This document shows, piece by piece, positions 1-10,376 of a DNA stretch of 64,000 nt. The stretch is from Maylandia zebra (lineage: Eukaryota > Chordata > Actinopteri > Cichliformes > Cichlidae). A program made the translations under genes and the position numbers. Below the pieces are notes generated by a model that had not been told where the DNA came from, did not search any database, and worked only from the letters and a program-made list of their open reading frames with translations. The stretch covers positions 39,678,794 to 39,742,793 of the forward strand of contig NC_135180.1 in the NCBI RefSeq assembly GCF_041146795.1. Direction: 5' to 3'. Numbering within the stretch: the first letter of the stretch is position 1; every line of letters begins with the position of its first letter.

Positions 1-919
1 GAAGGAAAAAAAGAAGGAACACACATGTAGGGAAGCACTTAAAACATGCGGCTATCCTAATTGGCCATTTATAAAGTCAGCAAAGATGCACAGAAAAGAA
101 GACCAGACACCAGCGAGGGAGGAAAAGAAGGACAGACGCAACAACATTGTCATCCCCTATGTAGCCGGTGTATCAGAGAAACTCAGGAGAGTTTTCTCCA
201 AGCACGACATCCCGGTGCATTTCAGACCCAGCAACACGCTCAGACAAAAACTGGTTCACCCGAAAGACAAAACTCCAAAACACAAACTTAACAATGTGGT
301 GTATGCTGTACAGTGCAGCGAGGAATGCCCAGACCTCTACATCGGAGAGACCAAACAGCCACTTCACAAGTGCATGGCACAACACAGAAGAGCCACCTCC
401 ACAGGACAAGACTCAGCAGTCCATCTGCATCTAAAGGTCAAAGGTCACTCTTTGAGGATGCCAATGTTCACATGTTGGACAGAGAGGACAGATGGTTCGA
501 AATTGGAGTGAAAGAAGCCATCTATGTCCACTGTGAGCGACCATCTTTGAACAGAGGCGGGGTTTACGACACCAACTGTCTGCCATCTATAATCCAGTTT
601 TGAGATCCCTTCCCAGACGCCTTAACGCCCACTCACATCCTGGACCATCTGACCTCAGGAATTCGCATGATAAGGTGGGGCCAGGTTTCACAATGAGCTC
701 ACCCGAAACCCTGGCTGATTGGGACCCACACCCAGTTTCACACCTTGGCTCAGGTGATTAGAGGATCACCAGGGGGTCCTTTGTCCCTCTGTGGGGGGAA
801 ACTCCCACTAGGTTTAAATCTGGGACTCTCCACCATTTGACCTTAGAACTGAAGAAGCTTCTCGCATGAGAGGTGAAACGTCTTCAAGCAACTTAAAGAA
901 GTCCAGACGCTTTTCTTTG
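1..919 (+). mobile_element. Penelope-like element, 3' part (copy A)
   Basis: This is the 3' part of a Penelope-like retroelement, with the C-terminal GIY-YIG region, 3' UTR and terminal repeat. The complete insertion is visible in the duplicate at 23945-25788, where RT motifs precede this region. The last ~90 bp (about 830-919) match, in reverse complement, the terminal arm at 23945-24085. Sequence after 919 is antisense Rex3, so the element sits inside a Rex3 copy. The element is cut by the left window edge. Confidence 0.85.
86..603 (+). pseudogene. Penelope-like element GIY-YIG endonuclease region, frameshifted
   Basis: The reading frame at 86-511 encodes a basic linker followed by a GIY-YIG-like core: VVYAVQC, then DLYIGET about 14 residues later, then a KxMAQHRR segment. 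Penelope-like elements carry such an endonuclease C-terminal to the RT. Past about position 440 the expected C-terminal segment (DREDRWFE..., KEAIYV..., RPSLNRGG) continues in another frame, ending at 603, so a 1-nt deletion splits the domain. The same lesion occurs in the copy at 24955-25472, so it predates the duplication. The protein is not expected to work. Confidence 0.8.
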
Positions 920-1141
920 CAATTGCTAGTCTTGGTAGCCAGGGATCCATCCGCCAGGGCCTCTGTTCCTGGCCACCGCCCAACACACATCGCACCCAAC
1001 TGCTATGGCACCTCCTGCAGCTGTTGGATCTACAAGAGGATGGGCCCAGGTCCCCTTATTCGAACTGTGCCTGGTTGGCCCCCATGAATCGCTCTTTGTC
1101 TGGTCCCTCACCCAGGACCAATTTGCCATGCGAGACCCTGC
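920..1141 (-). mobile_element. Rex3-like LINE 5' region fragment (copy A)
   Basis: On the minus strand this resembles the region just before and at the start of the endonuclease domain of the Rex3-like LINE at 54600-54700 (the RPWR...PRLAI stretch). It begins with a copy of the 15-bp target duplication left by the Penelope-like insertion. It is the right-hand remainder of the Rex3 that in copy B spans 21265-26010. Confidence 0.7.
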
Positions 1142-1744
1142 CAGTGTGCAAAACTGGAAATGTGGAAAATGTAGCAGGAGTCTCTGATGTGGGGATTACT
1201 GAAAGAGAGGGAGAGTGTAATTAATTCCTAAATCAAAGGCAGTGAGTTAGGAGCAATGTCTTACTTTGCAGGCAAAAATAGTGTCTAGTTGAGCAGCAGG
1301 ATGAGACAGATGGTTAATCCCATCCTTTATTTCCAGAGATCCAGAGTGAAGCGGCGGGCAGGCAGGTGATGCAGGTGAGGCAGACACGGCCGAAGCGTGT
1401 AGCCTGAGTGGATAGGGTATCCAACTGTCTTGTTTTAGCCGGGACATACAGCTACCTTAAATGTCCCGTATATTGACGTTTACCTGCACTGTCAGTTTCT
1501 GACCAGCAATCTTGACTGCAATTGTATCAGACGCACACCAGATGTGAGGAGTAATATGTGATTAATAAAAATAAGGTGTCATTTGGTCTGCATAGCATAA
1601 TAAACTGGGTAAGTGAAGTCTGTATTTACAGTATATTATTACAGTATATATTTTTTCTTTTTTGCTTATTTTTAAAAGGAAATGCCCGTGTAATTTCTGT
1701 TATCATTTACTGTATTGTTTAATACTGTTTTAGATGAGGAACTG
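1142..1744. other. Unannotated spacer in the duplicated block
   Basis: There is no convincing reading frame here. The first half is moderately GC-rich and may belong to the 5' end of the Rex3 or to another decayed repeat; the second half is AT-rich and runs into a Rex1-like LINE. The duplicate lies at 26011-26613. I recognise nothing specific in it. Confidence 0.5.
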
Positions 1745-3085
1745 ATTAAATTGAATACTATATTCTTTTAACTCTGGACTCTGGCAGCCCTGCTGCCCTT
1801 TTGTTGTTGGACTTGTCAGCAGCTTTTGACACGGTCGACCATGACATCCTGTTATCACGGCTAGAATTTCATGCTGGCCTAAAAGGATCTGCCCTACAGT
1901 GGTTTCGGTCCTACTTGTCAGAAAGGTCTTTTCATGTCAATATGGGCCCCCATAACTCCAAAATAGCCCCTCTTAAATACGGTGTACCTCAAGGCTCTAT
2001 TTTGGGTCCTGCCCTGTTCGCACTCTATTTGCACTCCATTGGGCTCCATCTTCTCGCGATGCAGCATTTCATTTCACTGTTTTGCTGATGATTTGCAGAT
2101 TTATCTATCTTTAAAAGCAGGGTCAGACCATCCACAGCTCTCATTACGCTGACGATGTCAAACAGTGGTGGTCATTTAATTTTTTAAAGCTAAATGAAAA
2201 TAAAACTGAGGTTGTCATTTTTGGCAACTTTAATCATATCGACAGCACTCTGGGCCCCTTTACTCGTATTGTAAATCACATGTAAAAAACCCCGGTGTCT
2301 ACATTGATGGTTCTTTTAAATTGAATAAGCAGGTGAGTGCAGTAGTTCAGTCCTGCTTGTTTCAGTTAAGACAGCTAGCCAAGGTAAAGCCATCCCTCCC
2401 GGCTAACGTCTTTGAATGTGTTATTCACCTTTTTCTTACTTGCAGATTGGACTACTGCAATTCATTGTATTATGGTCTAGATCAGGCCACCATCCATTGT
2501 CTTCAGATGGTTCAAAATGCAGCTGCTCGCCTGCTAACTGGTACCAAACGGAGAGAGCTTATAACCCCAGTTTTAGCTTCTTTACACTGGCTTCCTGTCG
2601 CCTACAGGATCCAGTTTAAACTTTTACTTATTGTTTTTAAGTCACTTAATGCCCGAGCCCCTCCTTACCTGTCTGAGCTCCTCTCTGCCTATGCTCCAGG
2701 AAAAACCACGAGGTCCAGCTCAAAACTAATGCTATCCATCCCACGGACTAATCTCAAATCCCGTGGTGATAGATCCTTCTCTGTGGCAGGTCCCAGACTT
2801 TGGAATAGTCTCCCCTTAAATATTAGATCTGCACAAACACTTGAGCAATTTAAATCATTACTTAAGACACATTTTTATGCCCTGGCTTTTAACACACTAT
2901 GACCCAAGCATTTGAAATAGTTTTAGTTATTGTTTTAATTCTTTTATTGTCCTATTATTGTTTTATACTGTTAGTATTGTATTACATTTTTGCTTTTTAA
3001 TGCCATTTTTATATTGTTAACCACTTTGTGCAGCATCAGCTGTTTGAAATGTGCTATAGAAATAAACTTGACCTTGACCTTGACC
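1745..3085 (+). pseudogene. Rex1/CR1-like LINE reverse transcriptase remnant (copy A)
   Basis: This is a non-LTR retrotransposon, 5'-truncated and decayed. The frame at 1801-2088 carries RT motifs [15 protein letters not shown] and YGVPQGSILGP. The frame at 2321-2902 carries the C-terminal region typical of Rex1/CR1-type fish LINEs (LDYCNSLYYGL, QNAAARLLTG, LASLHWLPV, GPRLWNSLP). Between them the region that should hold the FADD motif is out of frame. The 3' end has an AATAAA-like stretch and short CCTTGA repeats around 3060-3085, as expected for a LINE tail. The duplicate copy is at 26614-27954. The exact family (Rex1 versus another CR1/L2-group clade) is a judgement. Confidence 0.8.
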
Positions 3086-3873
3086 ACCATCAGCACAGCT
3101 GAGTGTGCATTGAGTGTCTCCAAAGTCTCCCTTATTTGATAGTTAGTAGTTAGTAAGCCCATGAGGTGATGAGTGATTGCAGATGAACAGTGAAGCAAGT
3201 TGCAGGTGAGTTGAGTACTGTTCCAGGAAAAACAAACTGGGCACACAAGAACACCACAGTTAGAATATGACGAGGCCATGCACAACCCCCTGACCCTGAA
3301 GAGAACTGAACACCAGAGGCCACACGCCCTGAGGATAACTATGTGTCATCCCCAAAAGAAGGAAGAGGGAGGCACACGGTGGAGCCTTCATAGCCAAAGG
3401 TCAAGAGGCCCAAAGGACCAGAGCCAACGGGCAACTGGCAGTGGTGGGTCATCCCTGCATGAGCAGGACAGGGCCATTATCCCTCAGATCCTCCAGAACA
3501 GCCTAGCACCAGCTGTTAGAGCAGAAAATCCGGGCTCACAAAAGTATGAGAATAGCAACACTACCTTCAGTGCCACTGTGTGAAGTTCTGGGTATTCTCC
3601 CATAACTTTAATCTGAAGGAAACAATAGGTTGGGATGTGAATAGAGCATTTTACTTCTACATACATTTCCTTGATGTTGTAAGTTTGTGGTTAATTTAAT
3701 ACTCTCAGTAAAATAAATAGCAAAGAACAATCCGGTAGGCCTACATTTATCTCTCCCCTCTGTCTTCCTCTAGGTACGTGGCAGTGCTGAACTGTGCTGC
3801 TGTGGGATAGAGGAAATACAATTAATTTGAGGTTGAATATTTACCAAATTTAGAGTAAAAAAAACTTCTGAAC

Positions 3874-3912
<39 letters not shown>

Positions 3913-4181
3913 GGAAGATTTATAAGAAGCTGAAGCAGTGTTTCAGCTCAGTGGGGACAGGGCTACGGGACATTTTGTTAGTTATTTCTAAACTAAACCT
4001 TTAATTGACATTGTTATGTTCTTTCCCTGACAATGAATTGCTTTAGTATTATAACACTCACTCATCCTCAGGTGAGCTTAATGTGTAAGTTGCATGTGGT
4101 GTCAGTGCAGTCCAGTTTCAAGAAAAGGTAAATTATTTATTGATGTGAACCAGTCAATTGTTCTAAATCCAAAGAACAATC
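3086..4181. other. 5' flank of OR1, with a (TC)n tract
   Basis: No supported coding region. A frame at 3278-3583 reads through low-complexity sequence and matches no family I know. A (TC)n tract at 3877-3911 runs directly into TAG, a layout that could act as a splice acceptor for an upstream OR 5'UTR exon, but this is only suggestive. The block is repeated almost exactly at 27955-29050. Confidence 0.5.
3877..3911. repeat. (TC)n microsatellite upstream of OR1
   Basis: About 17 TC units followed directly by AG. The same tract, of equal length, lies at 28746-28780 upstream of OR2. Confidence 0.95.
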
Positions 4182-5111
4182 ATGATAAACACCACACAGG
4201 TCTCCTTTTTCACCCTTACTGGCTATTTTGACACAGGACGTGTCACTTACTTGTGCTTCTTTGTTATTCTTGCTTTGTATATTTTCATTGTAGGTTCCAA
4301 TGTCCTGCTGATTGTGGTTATCTGTGTGAACAGAAGCTTACATGAACCTATGTACATGTTTCTGTGCAGCCTGTTTGTGAATGAGCTGTATGGTAGTACA
4401 GGGCTGTTTCCGTCCCTCCTGGTTCAGATCCTCTCTGATGTTCACACTGTTTCTGCTCCTCTCTGCTTCCTGCAGGTTTTCTCTGTCTACTCTTATGGAG
4501 GTATAGAGTTTTTAAACTTAGCAGTCATGTCGTATGACAGGTATCTTGCTATCTGTTGTCCTCTGCAATACAACAAACTGATGACATCTAACAAAGTTAC
4601 TAAACTCATTGTAGCGGTATGGTCACCACCACTTTTTTTGAATTTCCTGACACTGCCTTTGATCGTTCCTTTAAAACGGTGTGGAAACATTATAAACAAA
4701 GTGTACTGTGACAACCATTCCATCGTGAAGCTGGCCTGCTCTGACACCACACTGAATAACATCTATGGACTCACTGTTTGTGCCTTGTCAGTCTTTGGGC
4801 CTTTAATTGTAATCCTGTACACCTACATGAGGATCCTGAAAGTCTGTTTTTCTGGATCCAAACAGACTCGACAGAAAGCCATCAGCACCTGCACGCCTCA
4901 CCTCGCTTCTCTGCTCAACTTCTCCTTTGGAGCCTGCTTTGAAATACTGCAGAGCAGATTTAACATGAACAGTTCACCAAATATGTTGAGGATATTTCTA
5001 TCACTTTACTTTCTGACATGCCCACCGCTCTTCAACCCTTTAATGTATGGACTGAATCTCTCCAAAATCCGTGTAACATGTAAAAATCTTATAACACATA
5101 TAATTTGTTAG
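4182..5111 (+). CDS. Olfactory receptor OR1 (teleost odorant receptor)
   Basis: This is an intact single-exon seven-transmembrane odorant receptor of 309 residues, of usual family length. It would bind odorants at the ciliary membrane of olfactory neurons and signal through the olfactory G protein. Visible hallmarks are an N-glycosylation site NTT at residues 3-5, TM1 at ~22-48, LHEPMYMFL at 53-61, Cys95 at the start of TM3, MSYDRYLAIC at 116-125, extracellular-loop cysteines at 167, 176 and 186, KAISTCTPH at 232-240 before TM6, and NPLMYG at 285-290 in TM7. The start is the first in-frame ATG and is shared with OR2 and OR4. The first ~91 codons are nearly identical to OR2 and OR4, after which the sequence is clearly different, so the gene is a mosaic. 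Assignment to the delta-like fish OR group is likely but not proven. Confidence 0.95.
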   Translation: MINTTQVSFFTLTGYFDTGRVTYLCFFVILALYIFIVGSNVLLIVVICVNRSLHEPMYMFLCSLFVNELYGSTGLFPSLLVQILSDVHTVSAPLCFLQVFSVYSYGGIEFLNLAVMSYDRYLAICCPLQYNKLMTSNKVTKLIVAVWSPPLFLNFLTLPLIVPLKRCGNIINKVYCDNHSIVKLACSDTTLNNIYGLTVCALSVFGPLIVILYTYMRILKVCFSGSKQTRQKAISTCTPHLASLLNFSFGACFEILQSRFNMNSSPNMLRIFLSLYFLTCPPLFNPLMYGLNLSKIRVTCKNLITHIIC

Positions 5112-5896
5112 TATGAACTAATACATTTTGAGATTTTTCTTTATGTTATTGGACCATTTTATCTAACTGTGTAAGTTTATAGTGTATTATAGTATATAAT
5201 ATACTATTATAAGTGCTATTAGTATATTTACTCATACTGAACTCCAACCTGATTTAGTTTTGCTAATACAAACTCAGAATTTATTGTACTAAAGTGAAGC
5301 TGTATGAAACTTCTGTGTATAACTTTAAATTGTTTATAGGGTCAACAAAATTTAAAAGCATTTTTTTCACAGTCCTGGTGACACATTTTTAAAAGATATA
5401 TTTTTACAAAATGACTCCTGAGTTCATCAAAATATATTTTAAACCTATATTAAAATGTATGTTTTCTCCTTTAATCCTTCCTGTCGTGTTCGATTTACAA
5501 CTTAAAACACCCATAAATATTGTGTTTTACATCTGATTGCCCCAAGGCCTTATGACATCCTCCACACTATGCACTTGAACATATAAAAGTGATCAGCACC
5601 TCTTTCAGTGAATTTTGAGTGTTTTAATCAACTTTGTTACACCTGTGGTGTTCCCAGTCAAAAGTGATCGCCATAGGAAATGAATGGGAATGAATGGGAG
5701 TGGACAGTCAGAGGAGAAGAAGCACGTTGGATTTTCATGAGTAAAGCTGCACTACCACTGGCATCTGGGGAAGAGAACACCATTGGGACTTTTTCACATT
5801 TAGAACTGTTTTTGGGGCACTGTAAATAAAATGTACTGTGTCCAGTCAATGAGAGACCGATGCCTGGGTCCTTTCTTCCCGCTAACCTTGACATTT
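5112..5896. other. AT-rich spacer downstream of OR1
   Basis: No coding region is supported. The first 400 bp are very AT-rich and may hold the OR1 3' UTR. Positions 5640-5720 have short GAATGGGAATG-type direct repeats. The spacer ends at the TIR element that starts at 5897. It is not similar to the sequence after OR2. Confidence 0.55.
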
Positions 5897-6481
5897 CAGG
5901 GCTCTAGAGTGAGACCAATTTTTCAATGGTGCGACTAAAAAACATCCTAGTTCGCACCGGTGAGACCAACTGTTTGAGTAAAGAAAAAAAAAAGGAAAAG
6001 TTTCCGCAACTCTGAAAGTCTCCGTGTGGTCAACCACAGACACACATTATGCCCCTATCGTGGTCTAAACCAATCAGATATAGTCAAGGGCGGGACCTCT
6101 CTGATTGGCTGTGGTCCAGTTGAAAGTGCAGGTGGATAGAGAGAGGTGAGTAGCTTGAATGAAGCGATAAAGCTCAAAAACTATTTCAACAACCACCAAA
6201 CAGCAAATAAGAGCAGGTAAACGGGTTCCACACAAAGACGTAAACACAGAGCGGACCGACGCCTCAGAATCAGCGTTCTCTTTCTCGGCTTTCTCACCTG
6301 ACGGACCGTACACGGACACACCGTCGGGGCTGAAAGCCGACAGCTCACTGATTCTGATGTGTCGGCGGGTCCGCACTTTGTGTTTACGTCTTTTTTGCGC
6401 TAGAAAAGTGCACATGTAAAACTGCGGTTTTAAGTGACGCGGTTGAAAAACAAGTTGGCAAAAAGTTGGTCTAGAGCCCTG
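5897..6481. mobile_element. 585-bp TIR DNA element (MITE)
   Basis: The ends are inverted: CAGGGCTCTAGAG on the left and CTAGAGCCCTG on the right, with the inversion extending imperfectly inwards (GACCAATTTTT versus AAAAAGTTGGT). It is flanked by the direct repeat CATTT at 5892-5896 and 6482-6486. The terminal CAGGG resembles hAT-type elements, but a 5-bp duplication is shorter than the 8 bp usual for hAT, so the superfamily is left open. The minus-strand frame at 6074-6493 runs past the right end and shows no transposase motifs. Confidence 0.75.
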
Positions 6482-6723
6482 CATTTGAGCCACATGTTCA
6501 AAAATGAGGAAAAGTTTAGTATGAAGTTTTAATAGTAGTAGTATAAGCTTTGCTCAGTAATTGAGCATTCCTGATGAACCTCTTTCTACACAATCATGTT
6601 TAACTAGTTCAGCCATGAGCTCATAACCCCCCCACCCCCCGCCCACACAGGAAAGACATTGAATAAAATATTTCTGGTGGCCTTCAGTGGATAAAGATGT
6701 GTGTCATGAACCAACAGCCCGAC
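6482..6723. other. Short spacer
   Basis: AT-rich, with a C-rich patch near 6630-6650. No gene or repeat is recognised. Confidence 0.4.
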
Positions 6724-8250
6724 TAGCACACTTCAAATCCTTTCTTCCCCCCACTCTGGACCCCCACCAATTCGCATACCGTCAGAACAGGAGCACAGAG
6801 GATGCAGTCTCCATCGCACTGCACTCTGTCCTCTCACACCTGGACAACAACAACACCTACACCAGAATGCTGTTTATAGACTTCAGTTCAGCGTTCAATA
6901 CAATCCACCCCTCACAACTCATCAGGACACTGACACACCTGGGCATCAGTTCCCTCATGTGCAAATGGTTACTGGACTTCCTGACCAACCGCCCCCAACA
7001 TGTCCGGCTGGATAACCGCTGCTCATCTACAATCACAATGAACACCGGTGTACCACAAGGCTGTGTGATGAGCCCTTTCCTCTACTCCCTCTTCACCCAT
7101 GACTGCAGACCTGCTGATGGTTCCAACACCATCATTAAGTTTGCAGATGACACCACGGTGATTGGCCTCATCAGTGACAACGATGAGGCCGTCTATAGGG
7201 AGGAGGTGGATCGTCTGGCTGAGTGGTGCGACAGAAACAACCTGCTGCTTAACGCCGAGAAGACCAAGGAGCTCATCGTGGACTACAGGAGGAATGCGCA
7301 CCCACATCCACCCATCCACATTAAGGGGACGGCTGTGGAGCGTGTGAGCAGCTTCAAGTTCCTGGGAGTCCACATCTCCGAGGATCTCATCTGGACGACC
7401 AACTGCTCCAAGCTGGTCAAGAAGGCTCACCAGCGCCTCTTCTTCTTGAGGACTCTGAGGAAGAACCACCTGTCCTCAGACATCCTGGTGAACTTCTATC
7501 TCTGCACCATCGAGAGCATCCTAACCAACTGTATAACAGTCTGTGTTGGGGGGAAACTCTGTAAAAGACCCAGGAGAAATAAAGACACAATGAGACAAAG
7601 TTACTTTCTTTATCAAACGTGTACACGGGTGAGCTGCTAAGAACAACTCACACCATGCACAGTGGCTTGGTAATTTTTATAGGAAAGACAGTGAGAACAG
7701 GATAAGAAAATACAAAACAAATAAAATAAACAACTCCATATGTGGCGCTAGTCTCGTCAGCAGAGAGCTGGGAGAAGGCTGTGAGAGATAAAACAATCTA
7801 AAACAATATGTCCCAAAACAGTATGTCTTTGCTGAGAAAGTCTAAAAAGATAATTCTAAACTAATCTAACCATAGGCAAAGGGCAGACAAAAGGCATCTT
7901 TGTACATTTAAAAGAAGGTAAAGAAACATAGAATCATTTTTCCTGTAACAGTCTGGTACAGGAACTGCTCTGCCTCGGACCGGAAGGCATTGCAGAGGGT
8001 CGTGAAAACTGCCCAGCGCATCGCCGGAGCACCACTTCCTGCCACAAATGACATCTACAGGAAGCGGTGTCTGAAAAGGGCTGGGAAAATCATCAAAGAC
8101 CCCAGTCACCCATCACATGGACTCTTCACCCCCTGCCCTCTGGGAGGCGCTACAGGAGCCTCCGGACTAAGACCACCAGGTACTGGAACAGCTTCTTCCC
8201 CACAGCTGTCAGACTCCTGAACTCTGCCTCCTGTCATCTGACCCATGTTA
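6724..8250 (+). pseudogene. L2 (Maui-like) LINE ORF2, 3' half, split by a solo LTR
   Basis: This encodes the reverse transcriptase of an L2-clade LINE. In the frame at 6687-7640 the motifs are FSSAFNTI at residues 65-72, [12 protein letters not shown] at 121-132 and FADDT at 152-156, followed by KFLGVHI. The frame is interrupted after ILTNCITV by a 407-bp solo LTR at 7544-7950 and resumes at 7951 ([29 protein letters not shown]). The LINE ends near 8250 in a C-terminal stretch that is out of frame. The antisense L2 at 57795-58890 is almost the same in protein and shows the uninterrupted state. The copy is 5'-truncated. Confidence 0.88.
7544..7950 (-). mobile_element. Solo LTR inserted in the L2 LINE
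   Basis: The 407-bp insert begins TGTTGGGGGG and ends TGTAACA on the plus strand, with TG...CA termini. It is flanked by the 5-bp direct repeat GTCTG (7539-7543, 7951-7955), and removing it restores the L2 sequence seen at 57950-57975. On the minus strand an AATAAA-like site (TCTTTATTTCTCC) lies close to the end, which favours minus orientation. No internal genes remain, so it is best read as a solo LTR. The parent family is unknown. Confidence 0.8.
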
Positions 8251-8271
8251 ACACATGCTAACAGTAGTTGG

Positions 8272-8683
8272 CAGTTGGCAGTAATGTTGTGTTTTACCAG
8301 TGAATGTTCAGCACTAACTGCCGTGTGTTGTTTGTGATATTTTGAGAAAATAAATTCACTCAATGATGTGCTTTATTAGTCATTAGCCTAGACGCTAATT
8401 AGCGCTAGCTAACCGCTAACGTTAGCTTGTTTCGTTCTGCTTTGCTTTGCATAGTAACAGGTCATAGCATCTTCTAATTGTAAGAATGTTTGCTTATATC
8501 AGCTCACACGGGATATTTTGTGTTTGTTTACAGTTTTACCATTCATCCATTCATGTATTTCAACAAAGCCATGCTATGCATCCAATCAAATAAATCCACC
8601 AGAAAGGAACAACGGTGTGGTTTTTTCAACATGGGATGGTGGTTGTTTGTCTGCCTAGTTAAGTGCGAGGGCAGAATATTAAA
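8272..8683 (+). repeat. BEL 5' LTR, left-truncated
   Basis: This matches 17955-18366 closely through the shared stretch ending GAGGGCAGAATA, and it contains an AATAAA-like element and a GCTAGC/GCTAAC-rich block near 8390-8425. The left part expected from the 3' LTR (17689-17954) is absent, so the truncation lies at the L2 junction. Confidence 0.8.
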
Positions 8684-9207
8684 AAGAGTGGCGAAACAGC
8701 TACTTCAGGAGGCAGTCTCCCAGACATCTGACCCAGACGCGACTATGCTGTCAGCAGAGGAGGAGCAGCTGGAGGTCCACCTGCTCTGGATCAACATCCA
8801 GATCCCGCAGTTCACTCGCCAAAGCAGCAGTCGAAGCACGGGCAAAGGCCGAAGCAGCACGTGCCAGAGCAGAGTTTACATGACGGGAGATTGAGGTGAA
8901 AATGAAGCAAGCAGAGTTAAGTGCTTCATTAGAAGCACTAAAAGAAGAAAAGGAAGCAGAAGCTGCGCTCGCTGAAGCCAATGTATTTGAAGCAGCAATA
9001 GCAGAAAAGGTAAGCAGGGAAATGTGGTCATCTCGTGTGTCAGAAAAACAATATGGGGAATTACGACAGGGTCAAGAGAACTCACAACCAGCGCTGAACT
9101 CTCACGCTCTACTCCAGCTTCCAGCTTCAACCCAGTCATACAGACTACACAGTTATCTTGGATATTCTTCACCAGAACATTGCAGAGAAGACTTGCCGGA
9201 CCCTAAA
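8684..9207 (+). pseudogene. BEL gag N-terminal region, broken
   Basis: The frames at 8684-8894 and 8896-9207 together read as an acidic then Ala/Glu/Lys-rich coiled-coil segment (MKQAELSASLEALKEE, AEAALAEANVFEAA) like the N-terminal part of fish BEL gag. Frame changes and a stop near 8893 break it. The reading is cut at 9207 by insertion of the Gypsy-like LTR element and continues after 13837. Confidence 0.65.
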
Positions 9208-9728
9208 TGTCATGGTCCTGGGTCGTTGACCCAGCGTTTTGTGTTTTGTGATTATTTTCCTCTGTTCTAGTTATTCTGTGTCCTCCCCTCTTGTGTCCAG
9301 TTCGGGTTTTAGATTTCCTGTTTTATTCTGAAGGTCTTTGTCTGTCAGTCATTGTGTTCAGCTTGTCTCCTCCGCTCATCATGTGTATTGGGTTCAGCTG
9401 TTCTTCCCTCCTGTGTGTGATTACCCGATTACCTTGTGTGTGTATATTTAGTGGGTGTCGGTCTGTGTTCGTTGTCGGCTCGTCTGCGTTCTATGGTGTT
9501 TCGTTCCTCTCTCTGCGTCTCTCTGCCCCGCACCCCTTTTGTATGCTCTCAGGTTTGTCATTTAGTTCTCCCAGTTTAGGTTTCTTCAGTTGTTTTCTCA
9601 TGCTTCGTTGTCTGTTTCTGCCACTGTCACCTGTAAATAAACCCTCACTCATATCATCAGTCGGCTGCCTGCATTTTGGGTCCTCCTTTTCCTCCAACAC
9701 CACACGGCTCACCCCGCCAGCCGTGACA
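9208..9728 (+). repeat. 5' LTR of the nested Gypsy-like element
   Basis: 521 bp, TGTCATGG to GTGACA. It starts with a subterminal hairpin (CTGGGTCGTTGACCCAG) and contains an AATAAA site near 9635. It is very close to 12281-12732 plus 13765-13837, so the insertion is young. Confidence 0.88.
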
Positions 9729-9730
9729 GT

Positions 9731-10294
9731 ATGAGCCGACTAAACATGGACCCAGCAGCATCCGCACCCTCCCAGGTGTTTCGGGAGGAATTAATCGACT
9801 CTGTCTCACGATTGGTCAATCTGTGGCTCGAACGTGAGGGAGAGGAATTACACCGCGCTGTAGAAGCCAGGCTACAGCAGTTAATCTCTGCTCACCCCTG
9901 GCTACTGGACTCTCTTCACCCACTCGCACAAGACTTCATTCTTAACGAACTTCACCTCCACCCTCCAGCCGCTACCGCTTCCCAACCCAACCCGGCGGTG
10001 AAGGTTTTGGACGGCCCGCCGGATGTGGAATTGCCCGGCCGATCTGAGCTGTCATTAAAAGGGAAACGACGATCACGCCGCCGACGCCCATCGCCACAGC
10101 CGGACCCCGAGACGTCTGAGTTGCCGGCTGTGGTGAGTAACAGATACAATAATCACGAGCTTTCCAATTTAAGGACTGTTTATTCTGGGGCCGTTTTCTG
10201 TGCAGCAAGTGAGGATAATGGTGTTTTCCCTGGCTCGCCTGCAACTGTCATTTACAAGAATGTGTTTCCTGAGACCGGCCTGAAGCCCAGTTAG
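9731..10294 (+). CDS. Unclassified 187-aa ORF of the nested LTR element (possible gag)
   Basis: This begins two bases after the 5' LTR and is intact for 187 codons. Residues 15-75 look helical and charged (FREELIDSVSRLVNLWLERE, EARLQQLISAHPWL). A basic run KRRSRRRR lies near residue 115, then a Pro-rich tail. Position directly after the LTR fits gag, but I see no zinc knuckle or major homology region, so the function is unknown. The alternative start is MDPAAS at residue 6, a beginning common in Gypsy gag. Confidence 0.55.
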   Translation: MSRLNMDPAASAPSQVFREELIDSVSRLVNLWLEREGEELHRAVEARLQQLISAHPWLLDSLHPLAQDFILNELHLHPPAATASQPNPAVKVLDGPPDVELPGRSELSLKGKRRSRRRRPSPQPDPETSELPAVVSNRYNNHELSNLRTVYSGAVFCAASEDNGVFPGSPATVIYKNVFPETGLKPS

Positions 10295-10376
10295 CCGCCC
10301 GGCCTGAAGCCCAGTTAGCCGCCCGGCCTGAAGCCCAGTTAGCCGCCCGGCCTCAAGCTCAGTTAGCCGCCCGGTC
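10273..10376. repeat. 24-bp tandem repeat, about four units
   Basis: The unit is CGGCCTGAAGCCCAGTTAGC plus CGCC, head to tail. Each unit contains an in-frame TAG, and the first of these (at 10292-10294) ends the preceding 187-aa frame. Confidence 0.85.

Larger units (their letters stand above)
1..4460. repeat. Segmental duplication, copy A (continues left of the window)
   Basis: This block recurs at 24868-29330. After a 2-bp CA indel near position 22 the offset is constant at 24,869 bp. I noticed only single-base differences near 294, 2351, 2870 and 4089 before the OR start codon, three more around 4239-4248, and then identity to about 4455. The (TC)n tract at 3877-3911 has the same length in both copies. 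Identity begins at the first base of the window, so the true left edge lies outside it. The right edge falls in codon ~91 of the olfactory receptor gene. This indicates a very recent duplication or conversion, although an assembly duplication cannot be excluded. Confidence 0.93.

Noticed and set aside
1-603. GIY-YIG domain as a host repair nuclease or homing endonuclease
   Set aside because: In the second copy it follows Penelope-type RT motifs in the same element, which explains it fully.
3278-3583. 101-codon frame upstream of OR1 (and its copy at 28147)
   Set aside because: Low complexity, no known family, and conserved between copies only because the whole block is duplicated.
6074-6493. 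139-codon minus frame as a gene
   Set aside because: It lies almost wholly within a TIR element, extends past its end and has no conserved motif.
8490-8894. 134-codon frame as a separate gene
   Set aside because: It begins in the BEL LTR and runs into gag; the first half is LTR sequence.
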